Origin: Dipteronia dyeriana
Taxonomy: Eukaryota; Streptophyta; Magnoliopsida; Sapindales; Sapindaceae
Assembly: GCA_032871835.1 (NCBI GenBank)
Contig: CM065295.1
Span: 65,469,687-65,533,686 of the forward strand
Direction of reading: 5' to 3'
Length of the DNA: 64,000 bases
Part shown: positions 48,601 to 58,570 of the stretch, piece by piece
Layout of the letters: every line of letters begins with the position of its first letter
Numbering within the stretch: position 1 is the first letter of the stretch
Position numbers and translations under genes: made by a program
Notes under the pieces: generated by a model
The model's input: the letters and a program-made list of their open reading frames with translations, nothing else
Database searches by the model: none
What the model was told of the DNA's origin: nothing

Positions 48601-50132
48601 TATTGCAAGAAATAATTCAGGATTTTTTTTTGTTGTGTTTCCTGGATCGTATGCACCGGAAACCTTTTTTTTTTAAAAAAAAGTTTCCTATATATATATT
48701 TTTATATATATAGTGGTTTTCCTGTCAATGCGCACTAATATAACTTATATCAGTGCATTGCATGTGAACCATTGATTATGGAGAAGTTTTGACAAGCGCA
48801 TACATTTTAGGTCAAAGTATGTAAATTTAATTGTCAACATCCAACACACTGACGAATTTATATCAGTGTACACTAACTTGAAAATTTATATATATTCTAA
48901 AACATCTTCAAGCTACAAAATAGTTAAATACAAAAAAATAAAGAGGTTTTACAAGGATTTAGTATGAGAGATTCAATTGTTGAATCCCATGAAGATTTAT
49001 GTTTGTTTTTTTTTTGTAATTAGGGTTTTTTTTTTAAAAGCAGTTTAAAATAAGAAATATATTAAAAAAAATTCTACATCATATTAAATTAGGATAAATT
49101 TGAAAATATATATTATTTAGACAGATAGACTTGAAAAAAAATATTTTAATTGTAATTCAGTAATTTAGAATTAAGTTAAAAGTCAGGTTTTCTTACTTTT
49201 TATTTTAAGTTGTAATCCAGCAATGATCTATTAATTTTTTTAAAAAAATAATTGTTAAAATTTTCAATAAAATAGTTTCGATACATATTTATTTTCATTT
49301 AATTTAATTTTGGATTTGAATTTCAATTTTTAATTTAATTTAATTTAATTTTAGACGGTAGATATCAATCTCTATTCCATAATAGATCATTAGCATTTTT
49401 ATTTTATTTATTTTGTAATTCGTGTTATTTAAAAATGCCTTACATATGCTGAGGTTTGAACCATAATAATATGAGACACATTTAATATGTAAAGTTATAT
49501 TACATACTGTATTAAATATATATATATTGTAAACGGAATCCGTGTGTTGCACGGGTTGCACACTAGTTAAAACATAAAAGTAATGTTGAGCTATCAACAT
49601 CCTGTTAATAACTATCGTTAAATTAATTAACCAATTTACCATCTAAATGTAAAATGGGCCTATGGGGTCAGGTCCATTTTCAATTTTTCATCATAGTTTT
49701 TGCTGTCTGGGCCAAGACAAGACCACCCACATTTCACCCTGACCTTCCCAAGACACTCTCCTTACGATCATGAAATGACAAAGATAGAGAGAAAGAATAT
49801 TACGTACCAAGAGCTTGAATTGGTCTGTGATGGTTGATCTTACACATCTTGAACCTGAAAATCCTTCCGGGCAAGAGAAGCAGTAGAGTCCAGCCTCGCA
49901 ATCTCCGTCGCTTGAGCATCCATCAAGTAACTATTTATATGTACGTCCACACACATATTCATCAAACCAAGTACAATAACAATTAAAACTATAAACATGA
50001 TTAATGAATTGAAAAAAAGACACAAACCCTGCACTGTCCGTTAGAGCAATCAGCTGCAATAACACTGTAAAGCACCCAAACAGTGATGATGATGATGAAG
50101 AGCCAGTTTCGAGAAGAAGAAGAAGAAGCCAT
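35531..50132 (-). CDS. PI-PLC X domain-containing protein (At5g67130-like), 8 exons
   Basis: Coding exons on the minus strand: 50132-50028, 49930-49808, 39653-39531, 39422-39324, 37867-37564, 37462-37239, 35966-35880, 35548-35531; all introns are GT-AG and phases agree, giving about 360 aa. Residues 1-27 (MASSSSSRNWLFIIII...) are a signal peptide. A Cys-rich segment follows (residues 36-66, GLYCFSCPEGFSGSRC). The PI-PLC X-like fold carries the two catalytic-type His: TTHN (His91) and LCHSF (His138), with MLDTYDF between them. IVTLILEDYV and GNRWANFVALDYYK are family hallmarks. The family resembles bacterial-type PI-PLC but lacks Y and C2 domains; the plant substrate is not established. Secreted or cell-surface location is inferred. 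The short last exon (CPAGS-stop) is the least certain part. Introns are 97, 10154, 108, 1456, 101, 1272 and 331 bp. Confidence 0.92.
35558..35596. repeat. (AAGCCC)n hexanucleotide repeat
   Basis: Six to seven tandem AAGCCC units on the plus strand. On the minus strand they are GGGCTT units ending eight bases before the acceptor AG of the last exon of the PLC-like gene, replacing the usual pyrimidine tract. Confidence 0.9.
36477..36520. repeat. Hairpin in intron 6
   Basis: ctatatggtattggact and agtctaatcccatatag are imperfect inverted repeats separated by about 6 nt. Likely the core of a small MITE, but the ends are not defined. A (TA)n stretch follows at 36607-36631. Confidence 0.5.
37910..39249. 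mobile_element. TIR element in intron 4, about 1.34 kb
   Basis: The ends are inverted repeats over about 45 bp: gggatattaagattttagtc on the left, and on the right the complement of ggaaattaagatcttagtct, continuing through a tttatct...gttt(g)g block. The interior holds tandem 'gtgaacccagat' repeats (38645-38760), a GAT-rich tract (38870-38985) and a CT-rich 5'UTR-like stretch (38220-38330). No transposase ORF. The target duplication is unclear because of flanking A/T runs. A Mutator-like non-autonomous element is possible but not proven. Confidence 0.65.
40007..40275 (+). repeat. SINE-like segment
   Basis: Contains an internal-promoter B-box-like sequence GGTTTGAGTCTC (40066-40077) after a 20-bp tandem duplication (ttccacacctagtggc twice), and ends in an A-rich tail (aaaaaataaaa). 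The A box is not clear and no target duplication was found. Confidence 0.35.
41631..42560. repeat. Direct duplication, about 579-bp offset
   Basis: Unit A (about 41631-42075) and unit B (about 42210-42560) share ordered blocks: ctataatggagaca, gaattaattaattaata, gataaattcaaaagaca, aagaggtaat / aagagacaat, and aatattacat. The similarity is clear but diverged, with indels. No ORF. Confidence 0.7.
43300..43935 (+). repeat. GATCGAGA minisatellite
   Basis: More than twenty degenerate units of about 20-30 bp, each a 'caaaggatcgaga' core with a variable T-run. Runs are uneven, so the period varies. Two overlapping open frames (43433-43867 and 43450-43791) arise because the unit lacks stops in those frames; their products are repetitive (KDREYFSKDR-like) and are not regarded as genes. 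Confidence 0.9.
43956..44035. other. GC-rich islet
   Basis: About 80 bp (cccctggggcgctgtcccat ... gctcgacccccgaatgcgtc) stand out sharply from AT-rich surroundings, with CCCC/GGGG inverted motifs that could form hairpins. Reminiscent of short GC-rich blocks dispersed with plant repeats; identity not established. Confidence 0.5.
47878..47960. repeat. 83-bp exact direct repeat, copy 1
   Basis: Identical base for base to 48534-48616 as read here; begins gggttgaataaatg and ends gcaagaaataat. Copy spacing 656 bp. Confidence 0.9.
48534..48616. repeat. 83-bp exact direct repeat, copy 2
   Basis: See 47878-47960. The flanks of the two copies do not match. Confidence 0.9.
49540..49566 (+). mobile_element. 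Helitron-like 3' end
   Basis: A short hairpin (CCGTG-TGTTG-CACGG, 49540-49554) is followed 8 nt later by CTAG and then T, the arrangement of Helitron 3' termini (hairpin, CTRR, insertion before T). The 5' end (TC...) was not identified, so element extent is unknown. Confidence 0.45.
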
Positions 50133-50187
50133 ATCGTACAAGCTAAGAATTTGGAGGGGGTTGCAATAAAGGTTTGAGATTTATTAT

Positions 50188-50200
50188 GTATATAAATATA
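50188..50200 (-). promoter_or_regulatory. Possible TATA box of the PLC-like gene
   Basis: The minus strand reads TATATTTATATAC about 55-68 nt upstream of the start codon, which would leave a short 5' UTR. AT-rich context makes chance likely. Confidence 0.35.
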
Positions 50201-51190
50201 ATAATTATGTGTTTTCTTGGAAAACTAATGTGGGTTTTCTCACTTTTCACCTGAGAAAACAAAGGATGAGAAAACAAAGGAAACTGCGTACATTCAACTT
50301 TGATGAGAAAAAGACGGATACATAGAATTGACAAGCCGAAAAGCAACAAAATGGGTAGGGTTGGCTATCCAATCAAGACAATGATGTTTCGAAATTAGTC
50401 CAATGAAAAAAAGTACAATTGTGTGAGAGATGATATATAATATACTATTATTGGTCCACAATTTTTCTTTTCCACACGTTAAAACCAAAAGAGATGGCAT
50501 TAAGGGAAGCTCTCCTCACAAAAATTTGACCTTTGGAGGTAAATTGAGATTCTCAAGGGAGGGCCACCAATTACTAACAGCAGAAGAGTTGGACACGGAT
50601 TCAATGATCTTCTCACTTAGGGCCAGCTTGTATCCACTCTTAACAGTATAGTCACCGGAGTTTTCGAAGTGTCAAGTAAGGCAATCAGGACCACCGAAGA
50701 GGCTAACAGGGATTGAAAGAACTACCTCTCTATCGACATGAAGGAAATCTAATTTAACAATTCCAAATTCCAGCCGGGAGGGTCATTGTCAAAGTTTTGA
50801 AATATGATTTGGACAAGTTCAGCTGTCCCCCTGTTTAATACAAATTATCATGTAACTTTTTTTAACTATTTGATCTTCAACAATTAAGAAGGCATCTAAT
50901 TGTTGTGCAAGAATAATTTTTTTTTTTTTATCTTTCCTAAATATTTTTATTTTGAAACAGTTGATCTTTCCTATGTAAGCGATGATTTAATTAATATGAG
51001 GAATCTTTTAATGAGAGAAAGTTTAAAAAAGAAAGTTTGAAGTATATTCCATGCATTGATAAGATTAATTTTTATCATGATTTTCAAGATTCAAACTTTA
51101 TAGTATATTATATAAGGTAGTGTTAACCTGTGTCCGAATGACACATTTTATCAACAACTTTTTTTACTACAAATGGAAAATAGACACCAC
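50201..51190. other. Upstream region of the PLC-like gene
   Basis: No other gene is seen. Small ORFs at 50294-50651 have no family resemblance. Contains the presumed promoter of the minus-strand gene. Confidence 0.45.
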
Positions 51191-51247
51191 ATTAGCCTCT
51201 GTGTGTGTTGCAGGTCTGGTGTGGATTCTTTGGGCCATTCCCTGTTC

Positions 51248-51252
51248 TGGCG
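51248..51252. repeat. Target-site duplication of Copia-4, left
   Basis: TGGCG; matches 56676-56680. Confidence 0.95.
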
Positions 51253-51910
51253 TGTTGTCGAGAAGAAATTGCAATCACACAAATCTAAAACACAAAATAG
51301 AAAGCAATAATAAAAGAAGACACAAAAGATTTTACGTGGTTCAGCAATTTACCTACGTCCACGGAGCGCACCGCACTCAATCAACTATATCTCATAGTTG
51401 ATTACAATCTCTCTGTCTCTGTTTCAGTCTCTCTACAATTGCTCTATCTCTCTAGCAATTTTCTCACACACACGTGCTATTTTTTTTGCTCTATTCTTCT
51501 CTCACTTTTAAGTACAAATAATGGTGGTATTTATATGGGAGCACTAGGGTTAGTCAAAAAATCCCAATTGGAATCTATTTCCTATTCCAATTACTTGTGC
51601 ACGCAGGATTTCCTATTTCTAGTGAAACCCGTCTCTACCGCGGTCTGGACCGCTGTATGGGCACATGCCTGCGCCACGGTCCACAATGCGTAACACGCTT
51701 GTGTAACTCCGCTCCACAGATCGTGGTATGTGCACCTTGTCTACGCCGTGGTACGCACAACATGTCTCTTCTGTGATTCTTCGTTGTGTGTGCCGCGGTC
51801 TGGATCATTACCTCTACCGCGGTCTGGGACATTACCTCTGCTGCAGTCGCCGCCGCGCCACCTGCTAGAATTGTTTACTTCATCTGTTTCTGGCTTCACA
51901 TAACCCAACA
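51253..51910 (-). repeat. Copia-4 3' LTR
   Basis: 658 bp, TGTTGTCGAG...ACCCAACA on the plus strand. Contains several CCGCGGTCTG motifs (51637, 51787, 51820 regions). Confidence 0.95.
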
Positions 51911-51922
51911 ATCTCCCACTTG
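51911..51922 (-). promoter_or_regulatory. Polypurine tract of Copia-4
   Basis: The minus strand reads AAGTGGGAGAT directly before TGTTGGGTT, the LTR start. Confidence 0.9.
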
Positions 51923-52004
51923 AAGACTGAAACTCAGTAGGCGTTCTCCATCCTTCCTTAATGACTTTAGTGGATAAATAACGGTGCGCTCATTCCCCAG
52001 GTCT

Positions 52005-53716
52005 TTACCCTTGAAGACCAACTAAAGTCGCGAACAACTCCAGTTTTTCAGTACTGACTGGCTTGGTTAACATGTCAGCCGGATTCTTAGTTCCTGCAAT
52101 CTTCACTAGCTTCAACACCCCTTCTTCAATTAACGATCGAATGAAGTGGTAGCGCATGTCTATATGCTTGGTCCTAGAATGGAACACTGAATTTTTGGCA
52201 AAATGTATTGCACTTTGACTATCACTATGCAACACATTCATCACCTGATCGAATCCCAACTCGACTAACAACCCTTGTAACTGTATCAACTCTTTGCTTG
52301 CTTCTGTCACAGCCACATACTCAGCTTCTGTTGTAGAGATTGTCACTATCTTCTGCAACTGGGACACCCAACTAACTGCAGTACCCGTCATTGTAAACAC
52401 ATATCCGATGGTACTTCTTCTATGATCCACTTCTCCGACAAAATCTGAATCCATATAACCTTCCAGCTTGAGTTCATCTCTCTTGAAGGTTAGACACTTC
52501 TCTGTCGTACCTTAGGATCCATTTCACGGCCTCTCAACGAGGCTTGCCCAGATTGGACATGTAGCTGCTCACAACTCCCACTGCTTGGGAAATGTCAGGT
52601 CTTGTGCAAGTCATGGCATACATTAGACTTCCAATGGCTGAAGCATAAGAAACTCTAGCCATGAAGTCCTTCTCTTCTTTCGTCTTCGGACTCTGATATT
52701 TAGACAACTTTAAGTGACTAGCTAGAGGTGTTCTTACTGGTTTAGCATTTCCCATGCTGAATCTCTGTAACACCTTTCGAACGAACTCTGCTTGTGAAAG
52801 CTTCAATGTACCTTCCTGTACGTTTCTGCTAATCCTCATTTCAAGAATTTACTTTGCTGGACCCAAATTCTTCATCTCAAATTCATTCGAAAATTGCTCC
52901 TTCATATTATTTATCTCTTCTAAATCTACATCAGCCACTAACATGTCATAAACATAAAGTAGCCATATTATAAAGCTGGACTTAACCTTTTTGAAGTAGC
53001 AACAGTGGTTCACATTGCATCTCAAGTAGCCATTCCTTTGAATGAACCCATCGAACTTCTTGTACTACTGTCGGGGAGCTTGTTTTAAACCATACAAGCT
53101 CTTAGTCAACTTGCATACCAACTCTTCATGCCATCTTCCGCAAACCCCTCTGGTTGCTTTATGTATATCTCTTCCTCCAAATCTCTATGAAGAAAGACAG
53201 TCTTCACATCTAACTGCTCCAGATATAACCCTTTTGCTACGATAATACTTAACACTAACCGGATCGTAGTTATTTAACAACATGAGAAAAAATTTCAGAG
53301 TAGTTGATACCTTCAATTTGTTGAAAACCTTTGACTACGAGTTGTGCCTTGTATCTCTTGGAACCGTCATATTCCTTCTTGATCCGATACACCCACTTAT
53401 TCTGTAGGGCTTTCTTTCTTTCAGACAACTTGGTTAACTCCCAAGTTTGGTTAGATGCCAACGACTCCATCTCATCCTTCATTGCAAGCTCCCACTTGCT
53501 CGCATCTTCTCCCTGACAAGCTTCATCATAGAACTCAGGTTCTCCCGCATCTGTCAGCAACATGTAGTGCAAGTATTTCCTATTTGGTATAGGAGTTCGA
53601 GTTGATCTTCTCAATGTATTCTGGACCTGTGTCATTGGAACATCTCTATGTGAGATTGGTTCTTGTACCTGAGACTGCACACCTTGCTCTTCATCATTCT
53701 GTTTGATGTATTCCAT
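52005..53716 (-). pseudogene. Copia-4 reverse transcriptase and RNase H (broken)
   Basis: RT begins in 53270-53716 (WELAMKDEMESLASNQTWEL, NKWVYRIKKEYDG, YKAQLVVKGFQQ). After stops it continues near 52930-52970 with LLYVYDMLVADVD: the catalytic YVDD reads YVYD, an Asp-to-Tyr change. The thumb and RNase H link (52534-52839) has ASAIGSLMYAMTCTRPDISQ, and RNase H (52005-52454) has DFVGEVDHRRSTIGYVFT, STTEAEYVAVTEASKELI, HSDSQSAIHFAKN and NPADMLTKPVS. Two or more frameshifts separate these parts. Confidence 0.88.
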
Positions 53717-54560
53717 GATCTCTCTATTTTGTATATCATCTGGTCAAAAACAATTTGGCTCTTCCGGCTCAGACATCTGTGTGTTCCTGTCTTTGTACAT
53801 GACCCTTTCATTGAAGATAACATCTCTGCTTCTAATCATCTTACGGTTTTGGTCATCCCACAACTTGTAACCAAAGTCATCCTCTCCATAGCCCACCAAA
53901 GTACACTTTACTGACTTGGCGTCTAGCTTACTCCATGCATGATCACCTACATGTACATAAGAGACACACCTAAACACTTTAAAGTGAGAAAGTTTTACCT
54001 CTTTCCCAGTCCAGATCTCTTTTGGTATAGCGAGGTCCAAAGGCTTTGATGGTCCTCTGTTGATCAAATATGTTGCTGTATTGACTGCTTCTGCCCAGAA
54101 CTGTTTTGGCAGCTCTGAGTGTAACCTCATGCTTCTGGTTCTCTGACAATGTTCTGTTCATCCGTTCTGCTATACCATTCTGCTGTGGGGTTCCAGGAAT
54201 CGTCCTACTAAGCTTTATTCCATTTTGGTAGCAAAACATCTTGAACTCATTGTCTTCATATTCTCCACCATTGTCTGAATGCAGCTTTTGATCTTCAAAC
54301 CTGTCTCATTCTCAACCTTGGCTTTCCATCTCTTGAAAGCATCAAATACCTCAGACTTGTATTTTAGAAAGTAAACCCATACCTTTCTGGAATGGTTGTC
54401 GATGAAAGTGACGAAGTACAGTTTACCTCCGGTTGATGAGACTGAAGCTGGACCCCAAACATCGGTGTGCACTAGTTCCAACTTCTCTTTTACCGGTGTT
54501 CTTTCGGTCCTCTTGAAGCTCACTCACTTTTGTTTTCCTAAAATGAAACTCTCACAGAAA
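53717..54560 (-). pseudogene. Copia-4 integrase (broken)
   Basis: Pieces 54215-54523 ([36 protein letters not shown]) and 53979-54239 (GTPQQNGIAERMNRTL, with the third catalytic Glu kept) make up the core. The C-terminal part (53744-54130) reads PKQFWAEAVNTATYLINRGP, FRCVSYVHVGDHAWSKLDAK and KCTLVGYGEDDFGYKLWD. A frameshift near 54240 removes the usual SDNGGEY around the second Asp, and another lies near 54130. Confidence 0.85.
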
Positions 54561-54920
54561 TCAACTTCAACGGATTTTAAATCTGGCAACTTACCTTTTG
54601 AATGCAGATACCTCAACCCTTAAGAACTTATATGCCCAAATCTCTGATGCCAAAAGTTTGGATCGTCTTTGCTTTCTACCATAGCGACTGAACCACACCT
54701 ATCCGTGGTTGTGTAAAGCGACCCATTCTTACTTCCTCGGGCGATTGTCATTGCACCTTTGGAGATCTTCCACTTGTCACCTGTGAAAGTCTTCACAAAA
54801 CCATCTTACGCCAGTTGCCCTATGGAGATCAAATTCTGCCTCACATTGTCGAGGTTCCAAACTGACCCTTGCAGTTGAATCTTCACATCTCCCTTCCCGG
54901 TAATGTCGCATGCTTGATCG

Positions 54921-55970
54921 TCACCAAGATACACTTCCGAAGACATAGTTCTCTAGCAATTCCTTGTGAGGTATGGCATGGAATGAAGCTCCTGAATCCA
55001 AGACCCAGGACTCCGTCTTGCTTTCCAACAAGCTGATAAGGCAGTCATCTGACTCCTCCGATACACAATTCGCACTGCTCTTGCCCTTATCTTTCTTCTT
55101 AGATCTACACTCATACGAGAGATGGTCTTTCTTACCACAATTCCAACATTCAGCATCCCTTTTGCTTCGTTGCTGGTTTCTCGAATAGTTAGCTTGATTT
55201 CTTGGTTTGGACTTACCTCTAGACTTTGATCTTCCCCGTTGACTTGTGTTTCGATTTTTTCCTCTGCCTTCTCTACCTTCCAAACTCAATGCTGAAGATG
55301 AAGATACCCCTGGTCCCTCTTCACGCATCCTGATCTCTTCTGTCATGATCATGTTTATAACCTGCTGAAGATTCAACTTTTCTTTCCCGAACGAGTTGGC
55401 AATCGATTGGCATGTCATCTTCCAACTTTCTGGCATTTAGGTGAGTAGAAACGCCTCCATAAACTCCTTATCAAACCCCATAGAAAAAGAACATAACTCG
55501 TCCTTTACTTCATTGAACTGGTTTAGAAAATCTTTAAATTTCTGATCCTCCGCCATCTTCAAGGTTGATAACTTTTTGACAAGATAGACTTTCCTTACCG
55601 TAGAAGGCTGTTCGTATAGGTATGATAGGGTATCTATTAGATCTTTAGTTGTCTGTTGATCTTTTACGTTGAAGGCAACCTGCTTCGTCAAACTGAGATG
55701 AATTGCTCCCAATGCTTTCCTGTCTAGGAGTTCAAAGTCATCATCATCCATGCTCTTCGATTTCCGTTTCTTTTCTCAATCTTCATCGGTCATATCCTTT
55801 GGTCTCTCTTTTATCGGCCAATGTAGATCTTTCTGGTATAGATAATCTTCCATCTGTATCTTCCAAAAGCTAAAATTCAAACCATTGAATTTTTCAATCT
55901 TGTGTGTTTTCTTCTCTGACCACATCTTCACTACAAAATTGATGACCTCGAGAGAACCTAGATTTGTGTG
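54921..55970 (-). pseudogene. Copia-4 gag and protease (broken)
   Basis: The gag start is probably MWSEKKTHKIEKFNGLNFSF (ATG near 55925). It continues through a stop near 55776 and another at 55437. Gag has a basic region (RGKSKPRNQANYSRN) and the CCHC knuckle CWNCGKKDHLSYEC near 55100-55145. The protease active site is WVLDSGASFHAIPH near 54975-55015, with D-S-G intact. The gag type (EKFNG, W-x-x-QMEDYL) is that of Tork/Tnt1-like elements. Confidence 0.88.
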
Positions 55971-55988
55971 AATAATATGCCCCAACCC

Positions 55989-56003
55989 GGAGCTCTGATA
56001 CCA
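55989..56003 (-). promoter_or_regulatory. Initiator-Met tRNA primer binding site of Copia-4
   Basis: The minus strand reads TGGTATCAGAGCTCC two bases after the 5' LTR end, matching the usual plant primer site over the first 12 bases. Confidence 0.9.
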
Positions 56004-56005
56004 AT

Positions 56006-56675
56006 TGTTGTCGAGAAGAAATTGCAATCACACAAATCTAAAACACAAAATAGAAAGCAATAATAAAAGAAGACACAAAAGATTTTACGTGGTTCAGCAA
56101 TTTGCCTACGTCCATGGAGCACACCGCACTCAATCCACTATATCTTAGAGTTGATTACAATCTCTTAGTCTCTCTTTCAGTCTCTCTACAGTTGCTCTCT
56201 CTCTCTAGTAATTTTCTCACACACACGCACTATTTGTTTTACTCTATTCTTCTCTAACTTTTAAGTATAAATAATGGTGGTATTTATATGGGAGCACTAG
56301 GGTTAGTCAAAAAATCCCAATTGGAATCTATTTCCTATTCCAATTACTTGTGCACGCAGGATTTCCTATTTCTCGTGAAACCAGTCTCTACCGCGGTCTA
56401 GACCACTGTGTGGGCACATGTCTGCGCCGCGGTCTGGACCACTGTGTGGGCACATGTCTGCGCCGCGGTCCACAATGCGTAACACGCCTGTGGAACTCCG
56501 CTCCACAGACCACGGTGTGTGCACCTTGTCTGCGCCGCGGTACACACATCATGTCTCCTCTGTGATTCTTCGCTGTGTGTGTCGCGGTCTGGGTCATTAC
56601 CTCAGCCGCGATCATCACCGCGCCACCTGCCAGAATTGTTTTCTTCACCTGTTTCTGGCTTCACATAACCCATCA
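56006..56675 (-). repeat. Copia-4 5' LTR
   Basis: 670 bp. Differs from the left LTR by scattered substitutions and by an extra tandem copy of about 36 bp (gcggtctggaccactgtgtg unit at 56392-56464). Confidence 0.95.
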
Positions 56676-57432
56676 TGGCGTAGGGAGGCAATGAAGGTTT
56701 AGGGTACTCATTTTGATAGTTCTTTGACATTCTCAGTGATCAACCAATGATGAAGGTTCTCTCCAATCTCCTCTCTATGGTTAGTAGGGATGAATTTGCT
56801 TCCATTTGTATCACTTCTTGGGAAATTTGGGAGAACCGCAATTCTACTCTCCATGGTGTCAAGCAGAGGGAACCTGATGTTTTGGTTGCTTGGGCTGAGA
56901 CTCTCCTGTCTGAATTTATGGGTTCTCTTTCGGCCTTGAATTCCCATGACACCTCTCACTTCAATATGCCCTGCTATGACTGGATTGCTCCTCCTCCAGG
57001 TCAGCTAAAACTTAACTCTGGTGTTGTTATGCATGATGGTGCTTGGTTGTGGGTGTGGGTGTTGCAATCAAGAATGACAAGGGGAAAGTGATTACAGCCT
57101 TGTCTAAACCCCTGACGGAAAATGTTAGACCTATGATTGGTGAATTCCTAGCTCTTCGTGAGGGACTTCTGCTTGCCAAATTTCATAATTTTCAAGTTCA
57201 TGTTGCAGAAGTTGACGCCTCCCTTGTCGTATCATCCTTGAATTTGTTGGGCATTATTTCAGGTGATGCTAGTTATATTGTTAACGATATTAGATCCCTC
57301 TTTTCAAAGGTTGGTATCTGTAAATGCCAGACCATTCCCAAATCGGGCAATGCACTAGCACACAATCTTACTTCTATGTCTTCCTTCTCTATTAAGGAAC
57401 GCCTTTGGCTGGACTTCAGCTCTTTTCTGTAA

Positions 57433-58570
57433 TGTTTATGCTTTTCTCTCTTACCCTTAGATTGGATATTTGTAATTCTGATGAGTTAAGAAATGAAATT
57501 GTACCCTTTTACTCTTACTATCCCTGACTAGTATTCAATTTTGGTTTGACCATGGAGTAAGGGGTCGTTTGTTTTTACCGCTTAAAACTTAATGGATCTG
57601 AATTGAATGCATCAAGTTATTTTGTTTGTTTTTTTTAAGGGGTCAAACAATTTTAAAATATTAGAAAACAACTTAAAAAATAAAGTAAGAAATTCTGACT
57701 TTTAACTTAATTCCAAATCACTGGATTACAATTAAAATATTATTTTCTAAGTTTATCCTCCTAAAGAATATATATTTCAGAATTTATCTTAATTTGATAA
57801 AGTGTCTAAACAACCTGAGGGTTGTGAATCAATTAATTACCAATTTTTTTTTCTATTAATCAAAATTAAACCAAATAATCAACACAAATATCAACAAAAT
57901 CAAGTAGAAATGCGGAAATCAAATGGCACTTAATATTTATATGGGGAATCCTCCAACCGGGAAAAAAACCTACTGGTCTAACCTCGATATCCACTTAGTC
58001 ATAGAAACTCCACTATTTGAATATTTGATTACATCATAAGTTGACATCTAGTCACTCTTCTCAAGGATCGTAACCGCAACCTATTCTACCCACATGTCTT
58101 TAACAGTGGGTCTTGACAATTGCTTGCCAACCAACACATATATTTACATGACTTCTCTTGCTTGTGCAATTACCACATGTAACCACAATACTTGGACTCA
58201 ATGAACATAATTAATATCTATGTGAACATGTAACAATGCTAAAATGTAAATGAGTGCTAGGCAAGACTAAATGCTTAACGAGATGCGAATATGCAAATCC
58301 AACAACCATAGTTATTAGTTAACCTCAATCAATATCACAACTTTAAAATAATGACATAAAAGTGAAGCTTTGCAATAAATATGCAATAAATGTGATGTTT
58401 TGGTTTAGAAGAACAATAAATGAAGAGGAGTATTTGTTCTAACTTACCAAGTGATAAAACAATGATGAACCATGCCTAGAGATGCTTAATGATGCTTAGA
58501 TACCCATGAATTTGGGGAATGGAGAGTCACAAAATATTGCTTGATTTTATCTATCTCTAAGAACTCAAAA
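57433..58570. other. Non-coding, outer part of an LTR-like region
   Basis: No gene. The stretch 57930-58010 (ggggaatcctccaaccggga, cctactggtctaacc) resembles sequence found in plant LTRs read in antisense. Confidence 0.4.

Larger units (their letters stand above)
39654..49807 (-). other. Intron 2 of the PLC-like gene, 10.15 kb
   Basis: The other introns are 97-1456 bp; this one is about 10.15 kb. It is AT-rich and gene-free, and holds the repeats listed separately (SINE-like 40.0 kb, direct duplication 41.6-42.6 kb, minisatellite 43.3-43.9 kb, GC-rich islet 43.96 kb, 83-bp duplication 47.9/48.5 kb, Helitron-like end 49.54 kb). Donor GTACGT and acceptor AATAG are intact. Confidence 0.85.
51253..56675 (-). 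mobile_element. Full-length Ty1/Copia retrotransposon with TSD (Copia-4)
   Basis: LTRs 51253-51910 and 56006-56675 flank a minus-strand gag-pol. The 5-bp duplication TGGCG (51248-51252, 56676-56680) fixes the ends. The polypurine tract (AAGTGGGAGAT) and a clear initiator-Met primer site are both in the expected places. Gag and pol motifs suggest a Tork/Tnt1-like element. Stops, frameshifts and a lost RT catalytic Asp show it is inactive. Confidence 0.95.
51195..57432 (+). pseudogene. LINE-derived zf-RVT / RNase H-like sequence interrupted by Copia-4
   Basis: Left of the insertion, the plus strand encodes SGVDSLGHSLFW (51214-51252). Right of it the same frame resumes with RREAMKV, and further right come ICITSWEIWENRNSTLHG (56747-56880) and an RNase H-like domain (56960-57432) with VGVGVAIKNDKGKVITALS, EFLALREGLLLAKF, VAEVDASLVVSSLN and ending FSSFL. 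This is the zinc-binding plus RNase H-like tail of a plant LINE polyprotein. Decay: a stop after AMKV, another before MMKVLSNLL, and a frameshift near 57045. The first catalytic Asp (NVDGA) reads NSGVV. Confidence 0.75.

Noticed and set aside
48721..48890. Small palindromic MITE
   Set aside because: cactaatataacttatatcagtg is an imperfect palindrome, but no element ends or target duplication could be fixed.
56388..56702. ORFs with RGLDHCVGTCLR-type repeats
   Set aside because: Lie in the GC-rich repeat of the Copia-4 LTR and match no protein family.
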